Assembly (NCBI GenBank): GCA_905221325.1
Contig: CAJNCS010000011.1
Coordinates: 1 to 64,000, forward strand
DNA length: 64,000 nucleotides
From: a bacterium
GTDB taxonomy: Bacteria; Bacillota; Bacilli; Lactobacillales; Streptococcaceae
Direction of reading: 5' to 3'
Shown: positions 41,905 through 52,952 of the stretch, piece after piece
How the letters are laid out: the number at the start of each line of letters is the position of its first letter
Numbering within the stretch: position 1 is the first letter of the stretch
Made by a program: the position numbers and the translations under genes
The notes under the pieces: generated by a model
The model's input: the letters and a program-made list of their open reading frames with translations, nothing else
Told to the model about the DNA's origin: nothing
The model's database searches: none

Positions 41905-42923
41905 TTGATGATGACACTTTCGTTTTCTTTCTTAACGATGCGACCAATTTCATAGACTGGTTCATCCAGCAATTCTTTGACACGACCTACATTTTCAGGG
42001 CTAACTGCCAACATGAGTCCAACACCCATATTGAAGATTTCAAACATTTCTTCATGCTTGATTTCACCGTATTTTTCAAGAGCCTTGAAAATCGGAAGCA
42101 CTGGAACTTTGCTTTCCTCAATCTCAGCAGCTAGGTCAGTCGCAAACATACGAGGGACATTCTCGATAAATCCACCACCTGTGATATGGGCAATACCGTT
42201 GACCAACTCTTCTTTGATGAGCGGTAGAACAGCTTTGACATAGATACGAGTCGGCTCAAGAAGGACTTCCTTGAGTTTCTTACCTTCCAATTCTGGCAAG
42301 ACTTCCTCACCTGTGTAGTCCGCAAAAACACGACGCACGAGTGAGTAACCATTTGAGTGGATACCACTTGAAGCAAGTCCGAGAAGAACATCGCCTTCTG
42401 CCACCTTTGAGCCGTCAATAATTTGAGATTTTTCAGCCACACCGACTGCAAAACCAGCCAAGTCGTAGTCATCTGCGCCATACATACCAGGCATTTCAGC
42501 TGTTTCCCCACCGATGAGGGCAGCGCCTGCCTGCACACAACCTTCTGCCACACCAGCAACCACTTGTTCTAGTTTAACTGGTTCATTCTTACCAGTTGCG
42601 ACGTAGTCGAGGAAATAGAGGGGCTCCGCACCTGCAGCGATGATGTCATTGACACACATGGCCACACAGTCCTGACCGATGGTATCGTGCTTATCGTACT
42701 TGATAGCCAGCATGAGTTTGGTTCCAACACCGTCAGTCCCTGAGATCAAGACAGGTTCTTTGACACCTGTTTTTGAAAGGTCAAACATACCACCAAAACC
42801 ACCAAGAGCTCCCATAACACCTGCACGCTCCGTACGAGCCACATGTTTTTTTATTCGTTCAACTACTTCATAACCCGCTTCAACATCCACACCCGACTGG
42901 GCATAAGCATTTTTATTCGTCAT
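41901..42923 (-). CDS. purM: Phosphoribosylformylglycinamidine cyclo-ligase
   Basis: 340 residues from ATG 42923 (an ATG 9 bases upstream is also well placed). AIRS family: [55 protein letters not shown]. Makes AIR from FGAM and ATP. Full length. Confidence 0.97.
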   Translation of the reverse strand: MTNKNAYAQSGVDVEAGYEVVERIKKHVARTERAGVMGALGGFGGMFDLSKTGVKEPVLISGTDGVGTKLMLAIKYDKHDTIGQDCVAMCVNDIIAAGAEPLYFLDYVATGKNEPVKLEQVVAGVAEGCVQAGAALIGGETAEMPGMYGADDYDLAGFAVGVAEKSQIIDGSKVAEGDVLLGLASSGIHSNGYSLVRRVFADYTGEEVLPELEGKKLKEVLLEPTRIYVKAVLPLIKEELVNGIAHITGGGFIENVPRMFATDLAAEIEESKVPVLPIFKALEKYGEIKHEEMFEIFNMGVGLMLAVSPENVGRVKELLDEPVYEIGRIVKKENESVIIK

Positions 42924-42963
42924 TTTATTCATTCCTTTCCTTTAATGGAAAATCGTTATCCGC

Positions 42964-44406
42964 CTATTTGTAAAAACTGGTCTTTTCTTCCAAACTTCTA
43001 CGATATTCTTCCTCATAGTCGTAGAGAGGAGTTGGGTAGTCGCCGTCAAAGTAAGCGACACAGAGACCGCCATTTGGCGCATCTGTTTCAATCCCGATAG
43101 AATCAATCAAACCTTCAATAGAAAGATAGGTCAAACTATCCGCACCAATGATTTGGCGAGTTTCTTCGACCGTATGATTGGCCGCAATCAGCTCCTGACG
43201 CGTCTGGATATCAATCCCGTAAAAACATGGATAAGCTAGCGCTGGACTGCCAATAGCAACATGAACCTCAGACGCACCTGCTTCTTTCAAAAGCTGAACG
43301 ATACGGCGAGAGGTCGTCCCACGAACAATGGAATCATCAATCATGACCACACGTTTGCCTTTGACAACACCCGAAACAGCAGACAGTTTCATCCGCACCC
43401 CTTGCTCCCGCAATTCTTGAGTCGGTTGGATAAAGGTGCGTTGGGTGTATTGGTTTTTGATGAGACCCATTTCATTTGGCAGACCAGATTCTTCTGCAAA
43501 GCCCATGGCTGCGCTGAGCGAGGAATTTGGCACACCGACCACAATATCCGCTTCGTGCTTGAACTCACGCGCCAATTGAGCTCCCATTCTCTTGCGGGCT
43601 GTATGGACGTTGACACCATGGATATTGGAGTCAGGACGGGCAAAATAGATATACTCCATAGAGCAAATCGCCAACTGGGTATCATTCGTATAGCTATCGT
43701 ACTGAATCCCATTGTCATCTACGATTACAATCTCTCCTGGTTTTACATCGCGAATCCACTCGGCACCAATGACTTCAAAAGCACAGGTTTCTGACGAAAC
43801 CACCACCGCTCCGTTGGCCATTTTCCCAATAGAAAGTGGACGGAAACCATTAGGATCAAGCGCAGCAATCAACTTGTCCTCAAACAGCAGGATATAAGCA
43901 AATCCACCTTTTACAAGGCTGAGCGCCTCTTTGATTTTGCCCATCAAGTTCGGATTGTGACTCCGACGAATGAGGTGAGCCAAGATTTCCGAGTCCGAAG
44001 TTGAACTGAAAATAGCACCTCTTTGTTCCAATTCTTTCTTAAGAGATTCTGCATTGGTCAGGTTCCCATTGTGAGCCAGCCCAAACTGCATATCATGAAA
44101 GCGAAAGAGGAAGGGCTGAATGTTATCCACAGAAGCTTCGCCAGCAGTCGCATAACGCACATGCCCAATCGCGCTCGTTCCAGTTAGTTTATCCAAATTA
44201 GCTGGATTTCTGAACACTTCTGATAAAAGCCCCATATCACGATGACGCTTCAATTGTCCTTGATCATTGGAGAGGATTCCTGCCCCCTCCTGACCACGGT
44301 GCTGAAGACTATGGAGACCAAAATAGGTCAATTTAGCAGCATCTGGATGCCCCCAGATACCGAAAACACCACATTCTTCATTAAGAGATTTTACTTCGTA
44401 TGTCAT
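42964..44406 (-). CDS. purF: Amidophosphoribosyltransferase
   Basis: 480 residues. Eleven-residue propeptide before the Ntn nucleophile Cys12 (NEECGVFGIWGH), glutaminase domain to about 235, and PRPP site VVMIDDSIVRGTTS in the C-terminal half. First committed step; feedback controlled by nucleotides in the family. Confidence 0.97.
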   Translation of the reverse strand: MTYEVKSLNEECGVFGIWGHPDAAKLTYFGLHSLQHRGQEGAGILSNDQGQLKRHRDMGLLSEVFRNPANLDKLTGTSAIGHVRYATAGEASVDNIQPFLFRFHDMQFGLAHNGNLTNAESLKKELEQRGAIFSSTSDSEILAHLIRRSHNPNLMGKIKEALSLVKGGFAYILLFEDKLIAALDPNGFRPLSIGKMANGAVVVSSETCAFEVIGAEWIRDVKPGEIVIVDDNGIQYDSYTNDTQLAICSMEYIYFARPDSNIHGVNVHTARKRMGAQLAREFKHEADIVVGVPNSSLSAAMGFAEESGLPNEMGLIKNQYTQRTFIQPTQELREQGVRMKLSAVSGVVKGKRVVMIDDSIVRGTTSRRIVQLLKEAGASEVHVAIGSPALAYPCFYGIDIQTRQELIAANHTVEETRQIIGADSLTYLSIEGLIDSIGIETDAPNGGLCVAYFDGDYPTPLYDYEEEYRRSLEEKTSFYK

Positions 44407-44418
44407 TTTTTATACCTT

Positions 44419-47400
44419 TTATTTCCCCGTGAAATAACGCACAGCTGACGCGAACAGGTGCTGGTCTTTATTTCCTGGGATGTTTTGGAAAAGACCATCT
44501 TCATAACGTTCTGAGTGTCCCATTTTACCGATGATTTGGCCGTTCTTGCTGGTAATTCCTTCGATGGCATTGACAGAACCATTCGGATTGTACTTAGAGT
44601 CCATGCTTGGTTTGCCGTCAAAGTCAACGTATTGGCTGAAGATTTGGCCATTGTCACGGAGCTCCGCAAATTCCTCAGCTGTCACAACAAACTTCCCTTC
44701 ACCGTGCGAAACAGGGATAGCATGGATGTCGCCCACTTGCACACCAGCCAACCATGGCGAATTGGTATTGGCGATCCGAGTTTCCACCATCTTGGCCACG
44801 TGCTGGTTGGCATCATTGTAGAAAAGAGTTGGACTAGTACTGCTGGCATCCTCAAAGTTCCCGTATGGAAGAAGACCTGATTTGACCAAGGCCTGGAATC
44901 CATTACAAATACCGATAATCAAGCCACCACGAGCGATAAAGCTATCAATGGCTGCACGCACTTTTTCATTGAGCAGGATATTGACAATAAATTTAGCTGA
45001 ACCATCTGGTTCGTCCGCAGCCGAGAAGCCACCTGCGAAGAAAAGGATATTAGCCTTGCCGATGTTGTCAACCATGGTTTCAACTGCCTTGACAATGGCC
45101 TCTTCATTCAAGGTCACGAATGGTACTAAGTTGACCTCTGCACCTTCTTTTTCAAAGGCCTTGGCTGAGTCATATTCTGAGTTGGTTCCTGGGAATACTG
45201 GGATGTAAACCACTGGTTTTTCAATAGTTTCCTTGGCTTTGATGACTGCGTCAGAAGCGACAGCTGGAACTTCAGCCAATTCTTTGGCTTGTGCAAATTC
45301 AGTAGGGTAAACTTCTTCTAGTTTTCCTTGGAAGACACTGTCAAGTTTCTGTCCATCTAACTTCACACCGTTGACAACGAGTGTAAAGTCTGCGCTTGTT
45401 TGACCGATTTTCTCTACTCCAGCAATCTCTTCAGGAGATGTGAAGACAAATCCGCCTAATTGAGCTGTCAAGGCTGTTTCAAGTTCAAGCAAGGTCACCT
45501 CTGCACCGATATGGTTCCCAAAGGTAGCAATAGCCAGACTTTCAAGGATACCACCGTATTTGACAGCTGATGCAGATGTCACTTTGTGAGCCTCTTGAAG
45601 GGCTTCAAAGTGAGCGAAGTTAGACTTGATAAGATCAAAATCAATCTCTGCAGAGAGGGCTTGGCCTGGAATGTAGTAGATATTTTCACCAGCAGTCTTG
45701 AACTCAGGAGAGAGGACCTTACGGCTATCTGCCGTCGTCACCCCAAAGGCAACCAAGGTTGGCGGTACGGTCAATTCTTCAAAGGTACCAGACATAGAGT
45801 CCTTACCACCGATAGATGGCAAGCCAAGTTGGATTTGTGCTTCGATAGAGCCTAGGAGAGCTGCTACTGGCTGACCAAAACGCTCGGCCTGCTTGTCCAT
45901 GCGTTCGAAATACTCTTGGTAAGAGAAACGAGCCTTAGACCAGTTGGCACCAGCAGCCACCAAACGAGCAGTTGCTTCGATTACTGCATAGGCAGCACCG
46001 TGGTATGGAGACCATTCTGCTAGATAAGGGTTAAATCCTTGGGCTATAACAGACGCAGTGTGAGTCACACCGTGCTGAACTGGCAATTTCTGCACAGATG
46101 CCTCAGTTGGTGTGAGTTGGTAGCGACCACCAAGTGGGTGATTGACCGTTGAACGACCGACCGAACAGTCAAAGATGGTTTGCAAGCCTTTTTGACTCGC
46201 ATGGTTGAGATCAGACAGAACCGCAAGGGTATCTGCTTCAAGTGTGTTAGTGCTTGTTGTTCGTTCTTCTGGAAGCTTGACATCCTTGTCCACAACCTTG
46301 GCATCGACAACGACACGCACACCGTTTGTATCAAGGAAACGACGTTCCAAGTCGACAATCGTTTCACCATTCCAGTGCATGACAAGATTTGGTTTTTCAG
46401 TCACTGTTGCCACAACAACAGCGTCAATATTTTCTTTATTACATTCCGCGACGAAGGCATCTACGTCTTCAGGACGCACCACAACCGCCATCCGTTCTTG
46501 TGATTCAGAGATGGCAATTTCTGTACCGTTCAAACCTTGGTATTTAAGAGGAACCTTGTTGAGGTCGATTTCAAGACCATCTGCCAATTCACCGATGGCT
46601 ACACAGACACCACCAGCTCCAAAGTCGTTGGATTTCTTGATAAGACGAGTGACATCGCCATTACGGAAAAGGCGTTGGATCTTGCGTTCTTCGATGGCAT
46701 TCCCTTTTTGAACCTCAGCACCAGCAGTCTCTACAGACTCAACTGTTTGAACCTTAGAAGACCCTGTCGCACCACCGACACCATCACGACCAGTTTTACC
46801 ACCGAGAAGGATAACCACATCGCCCGCTTCCGGTTTTTCACGGACAACGTTGCCCTTGGGAGCAGCCCCAACAACGGCACCAAGCTCCATGCGTTTGGCT
46901 ACAAAGCCTGGGTGGAAGTATTCACGAACGTATGTCGTCGCAAGACCAATCTGGTTCCCATAAGAAGAATAACCATGAGCAGCTGTCTTAGAAATGACTT
47001 GCTGTGGCAATTTCCCAGCGCGAGTTTCCGAAATCGGAGCCGTAATATCACCAGCGCCTGAGATACGCATAGCTTGGTAAACGTATGAACGGCCTGACAA
47101 CGGGTCACGAATGGCACCACCGATACAAGTAGCCGCTCCACCAAATGGTTCAATTTCCGTTGGGTGGTTGTGGGTTTCGTTTTTGAACATGAGGAGCCAA
47201 GGTTCATTGACACCATCAACGTCCACTTCGATTTCGACCGAACAGGCATTGATTTCATCAGACACTTCCATATCGTCCAAACGTCCATTAGCACGCTCAT
47301 AACGACCGAAAATAGTCGCCATATCCATTAAGGTTTGTGGTTTCTCCGAACGCCCCAACTCATCACGCATGGCCACATACTTGTCATAAGTCGCCTGTAA

Positions 47401-48144
47401 TTGTTTTTCAAATTTAGAGGCTGAAAAGTCGATATTCTTCAACTCAGTCTCAAAAGTTGTGTGACGGCAGTGGTCAGACCAGTAAGTGTCCAAAACCTTG
47501 AGTTCTGTTTCCGTCGGCACGCGCCCGATTGACTTGAAATAGTCTTGGATAAAGAGCAAATCATCCACTTCCATGGCCATCCCTTGCTCGACCTTGTAGC
47601 GCGCAAAGTCTTCTGCTGTATAACTTTCAAAGAAAGTCAATTTCGGAATGGTCTTGTCTGACTCTGAAAATTCCTGCTTGGCAATCCCTGTCGTGATATC
47701 CTTGAAACGAGAATCCACTGGATTGAGCAGGTAGTTCTTGACCGCTTCTAGCTCAGTCGCATCGATATCTCTATTAACTAAGTAAAGTTGAGCTGTGTTG
47801 ACCGTTACATCACTTGAGCTACCAAGAAAAAGCAAGGCTTCTTGAGAAGACGCTGCGCGTTGGTCAAATTGACCAGGCAAGCTTTCGATGGCAAAGAAAG
47901 CATAGTTAGCAAGATCCGCTCGCACAGCCGATTCATCCAAGACATGGTCGGTCACCTGCTCAGAGAAGATGTGTTTCTCTGCGGGTGCAAACAAATTCTC
48001 TGACAAATCAAAGACATCATAAACTTGCACAATGCGAATACTTTTCAAAGTTGACAGTCCCAAGTTGTGCTGGAGTTCTCTCACCAAACTCTCTGATTTG
48101 ACCTGAAAATCAGCCTTTTTTTCAACAAAAATACGTTTATCCAT
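44419..48144 (-). CDS. purL: Phosphoribosylformylglycinamidine synthase, single-chain
   Basis: 1241 residues from ATG 48144 (AAAGGAATAAG upstream). Large single-chain form with the synthetase domains (DYWSDHCRHTTFE-like, FKNETHNHPTEIEPFGGAATCIGG as read in parts) and a C-terminal class I glutaminase: Cys in IIGICNGFQAL, and HGEGKFV. Converts FGAR to FGAM. Full length; 56 bp downstream of purC. Confidence 0.97.
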   Translation of the reverse strand: MDKRIFVEKKADFQVKSESLVRELQHNLGLSTLKSIRIVQVYDVFDLSENLFAPAEKHIFSEQVTDHVLDESAVRADLANYAFFAIESLPGQFDQRAASSQEALLFLGSSSDVTVNTAQLYLVNRDIDATELEAVKNYLLNPVDSRFKDITTGIAKQEFSESDKTIPKLTFFESYTAEDFARYKVEQGMAMEVDDLLFIQDYFKSIGRVPTETELKVLDTYWSDHCRHTTFETELKNIDFSASKFEKQLQATYDKYVAMRDELGRSEKPQTLMDMATIFGRYERANGRLDDMEVSDEINACSVEIEVDVDGVNEPWLLMFKNETHNHPTEIEPFGGAATCIGGAIRDPLSGRSYVYQAMRISGAGDITAPISETRAGKLPQQVISKTAAHGYSSYGNQIGLATTYVREYFHPGFVAKRMELGAVVGAAPKGNVVREKPEAGDVVILLGGKTGRDGVGGATGSSKVQTVESVETAGAEVQKGNAIEERKIQRLFRNGDVTRLIKKSNDFGAGGVCVAIGELADGLEIDLNKVPLKYQGLNGTEIAISESQERMAVVVRPEDVDAFVAECNKENIDAVVVATVTEKPNLVMHWNGETIVDLERRFLDTNGVRVVVDAKVVDKDVKLPEERTTSTNTLEADTLAVLSDLNHASQKGLQTIFDCSVGRSTVNHPLGGRYQLTPTEASVQKLPVQHGVTHTASVIAQGFNPYLAEWSPYHGAAYAVIEATARLVAAGANWSKARFSYQEYFERMDKQAERFGQPVAALLGSIEAQIQLGLPSIGGKDSMSGTFEELTVPPTLVAFGVTTADSRKVLSPEFKTAGENIYYIPGQALSAEIDFDLIKSNFAHFEALQEAHKVTSASAVKYGGILESLAIATFGNHIGAEVTLLELETALTAQLGGFVFTSPEEIAGVEKIGQTSADFTLVVNGVKLDGQKLDSVFQGKLEEVYPTEFAQAKELAEVPAVASDAVIKAKETIEKPVVYIPVFPGTNSEYDSAKAFEKEGAEVNLVPFVTLNEEAIVKAVETMVDNIGKANILFFAGGFSAADEPDGSAKFIVNILLNEKVRAAIDSFIARGGLIIGICNGFQALVKSGLLPYGNFEDASSTSPTLFYNDANQHVAKMVETRIANTNSPWLAGVQVGDIHAIPVSHGEGKFVVTAEEFAELRDNGQIFSQYVDFDGKPSMDSKYNPNGSVNAIEGITSKNGQIIGKMGHSERYEDGLFQNIPGNKDQHLFASAVRYFTGK

Positions 48145-48200
48145 CAATTCTTATTCCTTTATTTCAGCTCTTGCAATATTCTCAAACAGCCTTTAGGTTG

Positions 48201-48908
48201 TTATTTCAATTCCTGCAACTTTTCCCAGACAATCTCGTAAACGTCTGTTAGTTCACCTAAACCACGACGGAAAACATCCTTGTCCATGTGGTTGCCATCC
48301 GCATCCCACAAACGGCAGTTATCTGGTGAAAATTCGTCTGCCAAGATAATCTTGCCATCCTTGTCAAAACCGAATTCCAGCTTAAAGTCAATCAATTTAA
48401 GACCAATCTCAGCAAACCAGGCTTTCAAAAGCTCATTGATACGACGCGTCTCTTCCTTCAAGTAGGCAATCTGCTGGTCATCCGCAATCTGTAGGAATTT
48501 CACATGCTCGTCATTGATAAACGGATCATCCAAATCATCGTTTTTATAGTAAAATTCGACAATCGGAGTTTCCAAAGCGATGCCCTCTTCCACGCCAAAA
48601 CGTTTTGAAAAGGAACCAGCTGTATAGTTGCGAAGCACGACTTCCAAAGGAATAATCTCAACCTTTTTATTGAGTTGTTCTGTGTCCGAAAGTTTCTCCA
48701 CAAAGTGAGTCGCCACACCAGCAGCGTTTAATTTCTCAAAAATAAAAGATGAAATCTGATTATTTAACACTCCCTTACCCGCAATCTGCTCCTTCTTGAC
48801 ACCATTGAAAGCAGTCGCCTGATCTTTGTAAGTTGAAATAATAAGATTTTCATCCTCAGTTGTATAGATATCCTTGGCTTTCCCCGAATAGATCAATTCT
48901 TTTGACAT
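48201..48908 (-). CDS. purC: SAICAR synthetase
   Basis: 235 residues. [17 protein letters not shown] phosphate loop, [22 protein letters not shown] and [15 protein letters not shown]. First gene of the long pur unit; ends before purL. A poor PurBox-like AAAGGCGAACTTT lies 4-16 bases before the ATG, closer than such boxes normally sit. Confidence 0.97.
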   Translation of the reverse strand: MSKELIYSGKAKDIYTTEDENLIISTYKDQATAFNGVKKEQIAGKGVLNNQISSFIFEKLNAAGVATHFVEKLSDTEQLNKKVEIIPLEVVLRNYTAGSFSKRFGVEEGIALETPIVEFYYKNDDLDDPFINDEHVKFLQIADDQQIAYLKEETRRINELLKAWFAEIGLKLIDFKLEFGFDKDGKIILADEFSPDNCRLWDADGNHMDKDVFRRGLGELTDVYEIVWEKLQELK

Positions 48909-49009
48909 GTTAAAGTTCGCCTTTCGTATTTCTTTACTTCATTTTACTACAAAATAGCAAGAATAGCAAGAATTTGCGAACAAATAGGAAGGTGTTCATT
49001 TTTAATATT

Positions 49010-49047
49010 AAGAAAAACTGTAAAACCAAAACATTTTACAGTTTTAA
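49010..49047. terminator. Terminator of comAB
   Basis: AAAACTGTAAAA / TTTTACAGTTTT hairpin with an 8-9 base loop; T-rich on both outer sides. Lies 30 bp after the comB stop and before the purC leader. Confidence 0.85.
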
Positions 49048-49075
49048 AAGTATAATATTGCGTTAAAAACAAACA

Positions 49076-50425
49076 TTATTCTCTGTTCAAAAATTGATCT
49101 AAGTAGTATCGCAGATAACTTTTCTTTCCTGTGATTAGTGTCAAACGTCCTTCTGAACCGTAGCGAAGCTCTTCTGCTTGTTCAGGAGTCAGACTTGTCT
49201 CCGCTTCTATTTTAAAGAAATTTCCCTTTTCAGTCTTGGTAGCTGTCGCATCAATATTCGTAATCGCAGAAACAAGAACGAGCTCTTTGTTGGCATCCTT
49301 GGTTGTAGTGAAGCGAACAGAATCACCTACTTTTAGCCTTGCAACATCTTTTGAACTAAGATAAGCTGTGAGTTTGGTTTTTCCTTCCTTTTCCAAGGAT
49401 GGATAGAGTTGAGCTAGTAGGGTTCCTTCTGCGACCATGGTAGAATCACTGGTCTCAGGATTGAGGTGAAGCACCCCATCCTCACTTGCTGTAATCTTCC
49501 CTTTATCAAGGAGACCTCCTTGGACTTTCTTACCCGACTCTGCTTCTAAAATTTTCTGATCCAAAAGGGTTAATTCCTGACCGACTTTGACTAGCTGCTG
49601 GGACTTAAGGGATTCAAGCTGACTATCCAGTCCACTTGCGTAGGCCTGTTGAGCTCCAGATCCCGCATACTGCACACGATAAGTAGCTAAACTAGACTCT
49701 AGCTGGCTAATTTGTGCATCCACCTGTGCAATAACTTGCGATTTAGCTTGCGGATCTTCTCCAGCTTGGTTTTTATAGGTCTGATAAAAAGAGTAAGCCG
49801 CATTTTGACTATCCAATTGAGCTCCTGTTTCAATCGCCGACTTAGCTGTTTTGTAGTCTCGGATTTTATCCTCTGTTTGGCTGATAAGATTGCCAATCTC
49901 GGCCTGGCTCTGACTTGCTGCCGCATTCTGCGAGGAGATGCTGGCATTTTGCTGAGAAACATTACTCCTAAGACTATTCGCTTGGCTGAGATAGTCTCGA
50001 AACATCTCCTGATAACCAAACTTATCTGCCTCTGGAAATTGATCACTCCCCTCTTTCAAACTGGATTGCAAATAACCCAACTGCTTTTTTTGATCCTTAA
50101 ACATCTCCAACTGACTGGCGTATGCTTCAGCTTGAACAGCCTCCGCCCCTTGCTGGTACTGAACGAGGAGATCCCCTTGCTTGACTAGTTTGTTTTCTTC
50201 TAGATAATTGGCCACGATGCGTTGATTGCTAGTCGACTGGATGTTGGCAATGATCCGACTAGGTTCGACAGTCGCTCTGGTAGACAAACTAATCTCCTTC
50301 TCTGCAAAAACTGCAAATCCCAGTAAAAACACGAGTAGGAGCGACATAGGTAAAATCACCCGACTGGAAAAATTATGGTAACGACGATGGTAAAACTCCG
50401 CACTTTCTAAAAATTCTGGTTGCAT
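49076..50425 (-). CDS. comB: Competence peptide transport accessory protein ComB
   Basis: 449 residues. One N-terminal membrane helix (about 22-42: [19 protein letters not shown]), HlyD/MFP-type periplasmic-adaptor-like structure with long coiled coils (about 100-330, Gln/Ser/Ala-rich) and lipoyl-like beta segments. Partner of ComA in export of the double-glycine competence pheromone. 12 bp after comA. Here the pair is the last part of a larger bacteriocin-type cluster. Confidence 0.95.
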   Translation of the reverse strand: MQPEFLESAEFYHRRYHNFSSRVILPMSLLLVFLLGFAVFAEKEISLSTRATVEPSRIIANIQSTSNQRIVANYLEENKLVKQGDLLVQYQQGAEAVQAEAYASQLEMFKDQKKQLGYLQSSLKEGSDQFPEADKFGYQEMFRDYLSQANSLRSNVSQQNASISSQNAAASQSQAEIGNLISQTEDKIRDYKTAKSAIETGAQLDSQNAAYSFYQTYKNQAGEDPQAKSQVIAQVDAQISQLESSLATYRVQYAGSGAQQAYASGLDSQLESLKSQQLVKVGQELTLLDQKILEAESGKKVQGGLLDKGKITASEDGVLHLNPETSDSTMVAEGTLLAQLYPSLEKEGKTKLTAYLSSKDVARLKVGDSVRFTTTKDANKELVLVSAITNIDATATKTEKGNFFKIEAETSLTPEQAEELRYGSEGRLTLITGKKSYLRYYLDQFLNRE

Positions 50426-50437
50426 CTTCTCCTCTTT

Positions 50438-52591
50438 CTAGCTATTCACCAAATGGGCGTAAAATCCACCTCGAGCAAGCAAGTCTGCATGGGTGCCTTC
50501 TTCGACAATCTTGCCCTGATCCAAAACAAGAACCTTCTCTGTCCGCTCAGCGATGGTCAAGCGGTGGGCGATGAAAATCAAGGTCTTGTCCAAAGCCATG
50601 AGATTATCCACGATCCGCTTCTCTGTCAAAATATCCAGACTGCTAGTTGCCTCATCCAAGATCAAGACAGGTGCATCCGTCAAGAGAGCACGCGCCAGAG
50701 CGATTCTCTGCCGTTGTCCACCAGAAATTCCAGCTCCATCCGAAGTCAATTCTGTCTGGTAATTCAGTGGCATCCTCTCGATATCCTCCCGAATCTCTGC
50801 CAATTCAACTGCCCGTAAGATATCCTCCTGAGTCGTCCCCTCCTTGGCTCCAAGGAGAAGATTCTCCAAAATCGTTCCGTTAAAGACATAGGGCTGTTGA
50901 GGCAGGTAGTTGATATACTGGCGCAGGGCCTTTTTATCAATCTGGTTGAGATTGACACCACCCAGACTAATCTCTCCCTGACTTGGGTCGTAAAAATTAA
51001 CCATCATCTTGGCCAAGGTCGTCTTACCTGACCCTGAAATCCCCACAAAAGCTACCTTAGAGCCTTGGGGAATGGTCAAATTGATATCCGACAAGACGTC
51101 ACGACCATAGCCATACTTATAGTGAACATGCTTAAAGATCATATCTCCCTTCATCATGCTCAAATCTTCGACCGTTTTCTTCTCCTCAAACTCCGAAGCT
51201 ACTAGATAGACTTCGTTCAGACGATTATTAGCAACTTGCGCTGTCTGAAGTTTGGTTTGCAGGTTGATGATATTTTCCAAAGGATTGGTAAAGTAAACAA
51301 GCAAGGTATTATAGGTAATCAACTGCCCCAAACTCATCTTGCCATCCATGACCAGAACAGCTCCCATCCAGAGAACACCAACATTGAGCAGGAGCTGGGC
51401 AACTTTTTTCAGAGCCTTTTGCTGACTTTCTGCCCGACTGTAGGTAAAGGATTTTTTCAGATAAGTTACAAATTCCTTATCAATCTTTTGATAGCGTGAA
51501 CTTTCACTGGTCAAAGACTTAATGGTCTCAATACCGTTGATATCCTCAATGATAGAAGAAGAGAGAACCGCATTGGCTTCCATGGTATCCCGATTCATCT
51601 TTTCAAAAGGCTTCATAAAGGCAAAGATAATCACGGTATAAATAGGAAGGGCAAGGAGACTAATGAAAAAGAGCGTCATGTTTTGTGAAAACAAGACAAG
51701 CGAAATAATCAAAATCGTCGACACATCTAAAAAGATAGACAGAATGGTCGAAGCTAGCGCGTCGATGATACTGTTGGCATCTGTAAAACGAGACACGATT
51801 TCTCCTGTCCTGCGTGTCGCGAAAAAGGACATCGGCAGGTGAAAAACATGCTTGATGTAGGACAAAATCACATCGATAGACAGCCGTTGTCCCAGAACAA
51901 GTAAGAGGTATTCCTGCGCATAAGATAAAATCTGCTGGAGAATATAGACGATGACTAGTCCTATTGAGATGATTCCCAAGGTCGAGCGCATCTGGTCTGG
52001 TACGTAACTATCAATGATAGACTGAAGATAATAAGATCCCACGATATTGATCAAGGTTACCAAGAGTGTTGCCAAGACGATATTGGCAATTAAGCCACGT
52101 TGTTTGAGTAAGATTGGTAAGAAGGATAGGAGCCCCTGTTTTTTCTCCTTATGGGGTTTATAGTCTGGAGACGGAGCCATAAAGAGACTGACACCTGTCC
52201 ACTCCTCAGCAAATCTCTCACGAGAAATCTTAGTCAGCTTGACACCAGGATCTGGATCAGCGATATGGATCGTCTTCTTATCCTGACCAATCACCACATA
52301 GTAATGGAGCAATTTCCCTTCCTTGAGCACATGGGCTACAAACGGAAAGGTCAAATCTGGTAGATCAAAGAGCGTCATATCCGCCTTGATAGCCCGCGTT
52401 TCAAAACCGATTTCCTCTGCCACCTTTACAAGCCCCAAAGCCGTCGTCCCATCCATAGTCGTCTTGGCCAATTCTCGCAAGTGAGCCAAGGAGTAATAAC
52501 TACCGTAGTAGCCAAACACCATGGCCAATGCAGCCACACCGCAATCCATCTGATCCACCTGGGGACGATAGTGCCTTTTTCCAAATTTCAT
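50438..52591 (-). CDS. comA: Competence peptide ABC exporter with C39 peptidase, ComA
   Basis: 717 residues from ATG 52591 (AGGAGATGGAT upstream). C39 peptidase domain about 1-150 with Cys17 in QVDQMDCGVAALA, His in LHYYVVIG and Asp in DPDPG; six membrane helices about 160-440; ATPase about 480-717 with GISGSGKTT, signature SGGQRQR and VLILDEATS. Cleaves after Gly-Gly of leader peptides and exports them. The three double-glycine peptide genes just upstream are plausible additional substrates. Very close to the pneumococcal protein. Confidence 0.96.
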   Translation of the reverse strand: MKFGKRHYRPQVDQMDCGVAALAMVFGYYGSYYSLAHLRELAKTTMDGTTALGLVKVAEEIGFETRAIKADMTLFDLPDLTFPFVAHVLKEGKLLHYYVVIGQDKKTIHIADPDPGVKLTKISRERFAEEWTGVSLFMAPSPDYKPHKEKKQGLLSFLPILLKQRGLIANIVLATLLVTLINIVGSYYLQSIIDSYVPDQMRSTLGIISIGLVIVYILQQILSYAQEYLLLVLGQRLSIDVILSYIKHVFHLPMSFFATRRTGEIVSRFTDANSIIDALASTILSIFLDVSTILIISLVLFSQNMTLFFISLLALPIYTVIIFAFMKPFEKMNRDTMEANAVLSSSIIEDINGIETIKSLTSESSRYQKIDKEFVTYLKKSFTYSRAESQQKALKKVAQLLLNVGVLWMGAVLVMDGKMSLGQLITYNTLLVYFTNPLENIINLQTKLQTAQVANNRLNEVYLVASEFEEKKTVEDLSMMKGDMIFKHVHYKYGYGRDVLSDINLTIPQGSKVAFVGISGSGKTTLAKMMVNFYDPSQGEISLGGVNLNQIDKKALRQYINYLPQQPYVFNGTILENLLLGAKEGTTQEDILRAVELAEIREDIERMPLNYQTELTSDGAGISGGQRQRIALARALLTDAPVLILDEATSSLDILTEKRIVDNLMALDKTLIFIAHRLTIAERTEKVLVLDQGKIVEEGTHADLLARGGFYAHLVNS

Positions 52592-52674
52592 ATCCATCTC
52601 CTTTTTTCTAATAATCTCTTAAAAACTTTGTAAGATTATTTTAACCAAACAAAGAAGAAATCGGAAAATTATTT

Positions 52675-52704
52675 CTGAAAAAACAATATTCATACCTGAA
52701 CAGC
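52675..52704 (-). promoter_or_regulatory. Candidate ComE-type direct repeat upstream of comA
   Basis: Minus-strand reading: GCTGTTCAG, 12 bases, TTTTTTCAG. Spacing matches ComE boxes (two 9-mers, ACAnTTCAG-like, 11-13 bases apart); the first half has one main mismatch, the second has three. TAAAAT occurs 31 bases further towards comA as a possible -10. Suggestive only. Confidence 0.4.
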
Positions 52705-52756
52705 ACTTTTAGCCAAAGAAAATAAGCAGAACAAGAGTCCTGCCTAGATCATTCAA

Positions 52757-52951
52757 TTACACAGATTTCTTACCTTTCCCACTTCTTTTGTGAATGGTGT
52801 ATAAAACGATAAACGAAAACACAGGGGGCACCATATAACTACTTTCACTCATTGTTACCTGGAAACCAAGAGTTGCTAGTATCGTAAAGACGAAAATATT
52901 CATTAAAAATAGAAAAACAAATACAACAAAATATTTTAAAATCTTATTCAT
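52757..52951 (-). CDS. Small membrane protein, bacteriocin-immunity-like
   Basis: 64 residues from ATG 52951, preceded by GAGGG; an in-frame ATG 12 bases earlier would overlap the previous gene more. Two hydrophobic helices (about 5-32 and 40-55) with a Lys-rich tail (HKRSGKGKKSV). This two-helix cationic shape is common for immunity proteins of class II bacteriocins. Last small gene before comA. Confidence 0.65.
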   Translation of the reverse strand: MNKILKYFVVFVFLFLMNIFVFTILATLGFQVTMSESSYMVPPVFSFIVLYTIHKRSGKGKKSV

Positions 52952-52952
52952 T

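Noticed and set aside
48912-48924. PurBox-like AAAGGCGAACTTT before purC
   Set aside because: Two mismatches in the core and only 4 bases from the start codon, where a PurR activator site is not expected.
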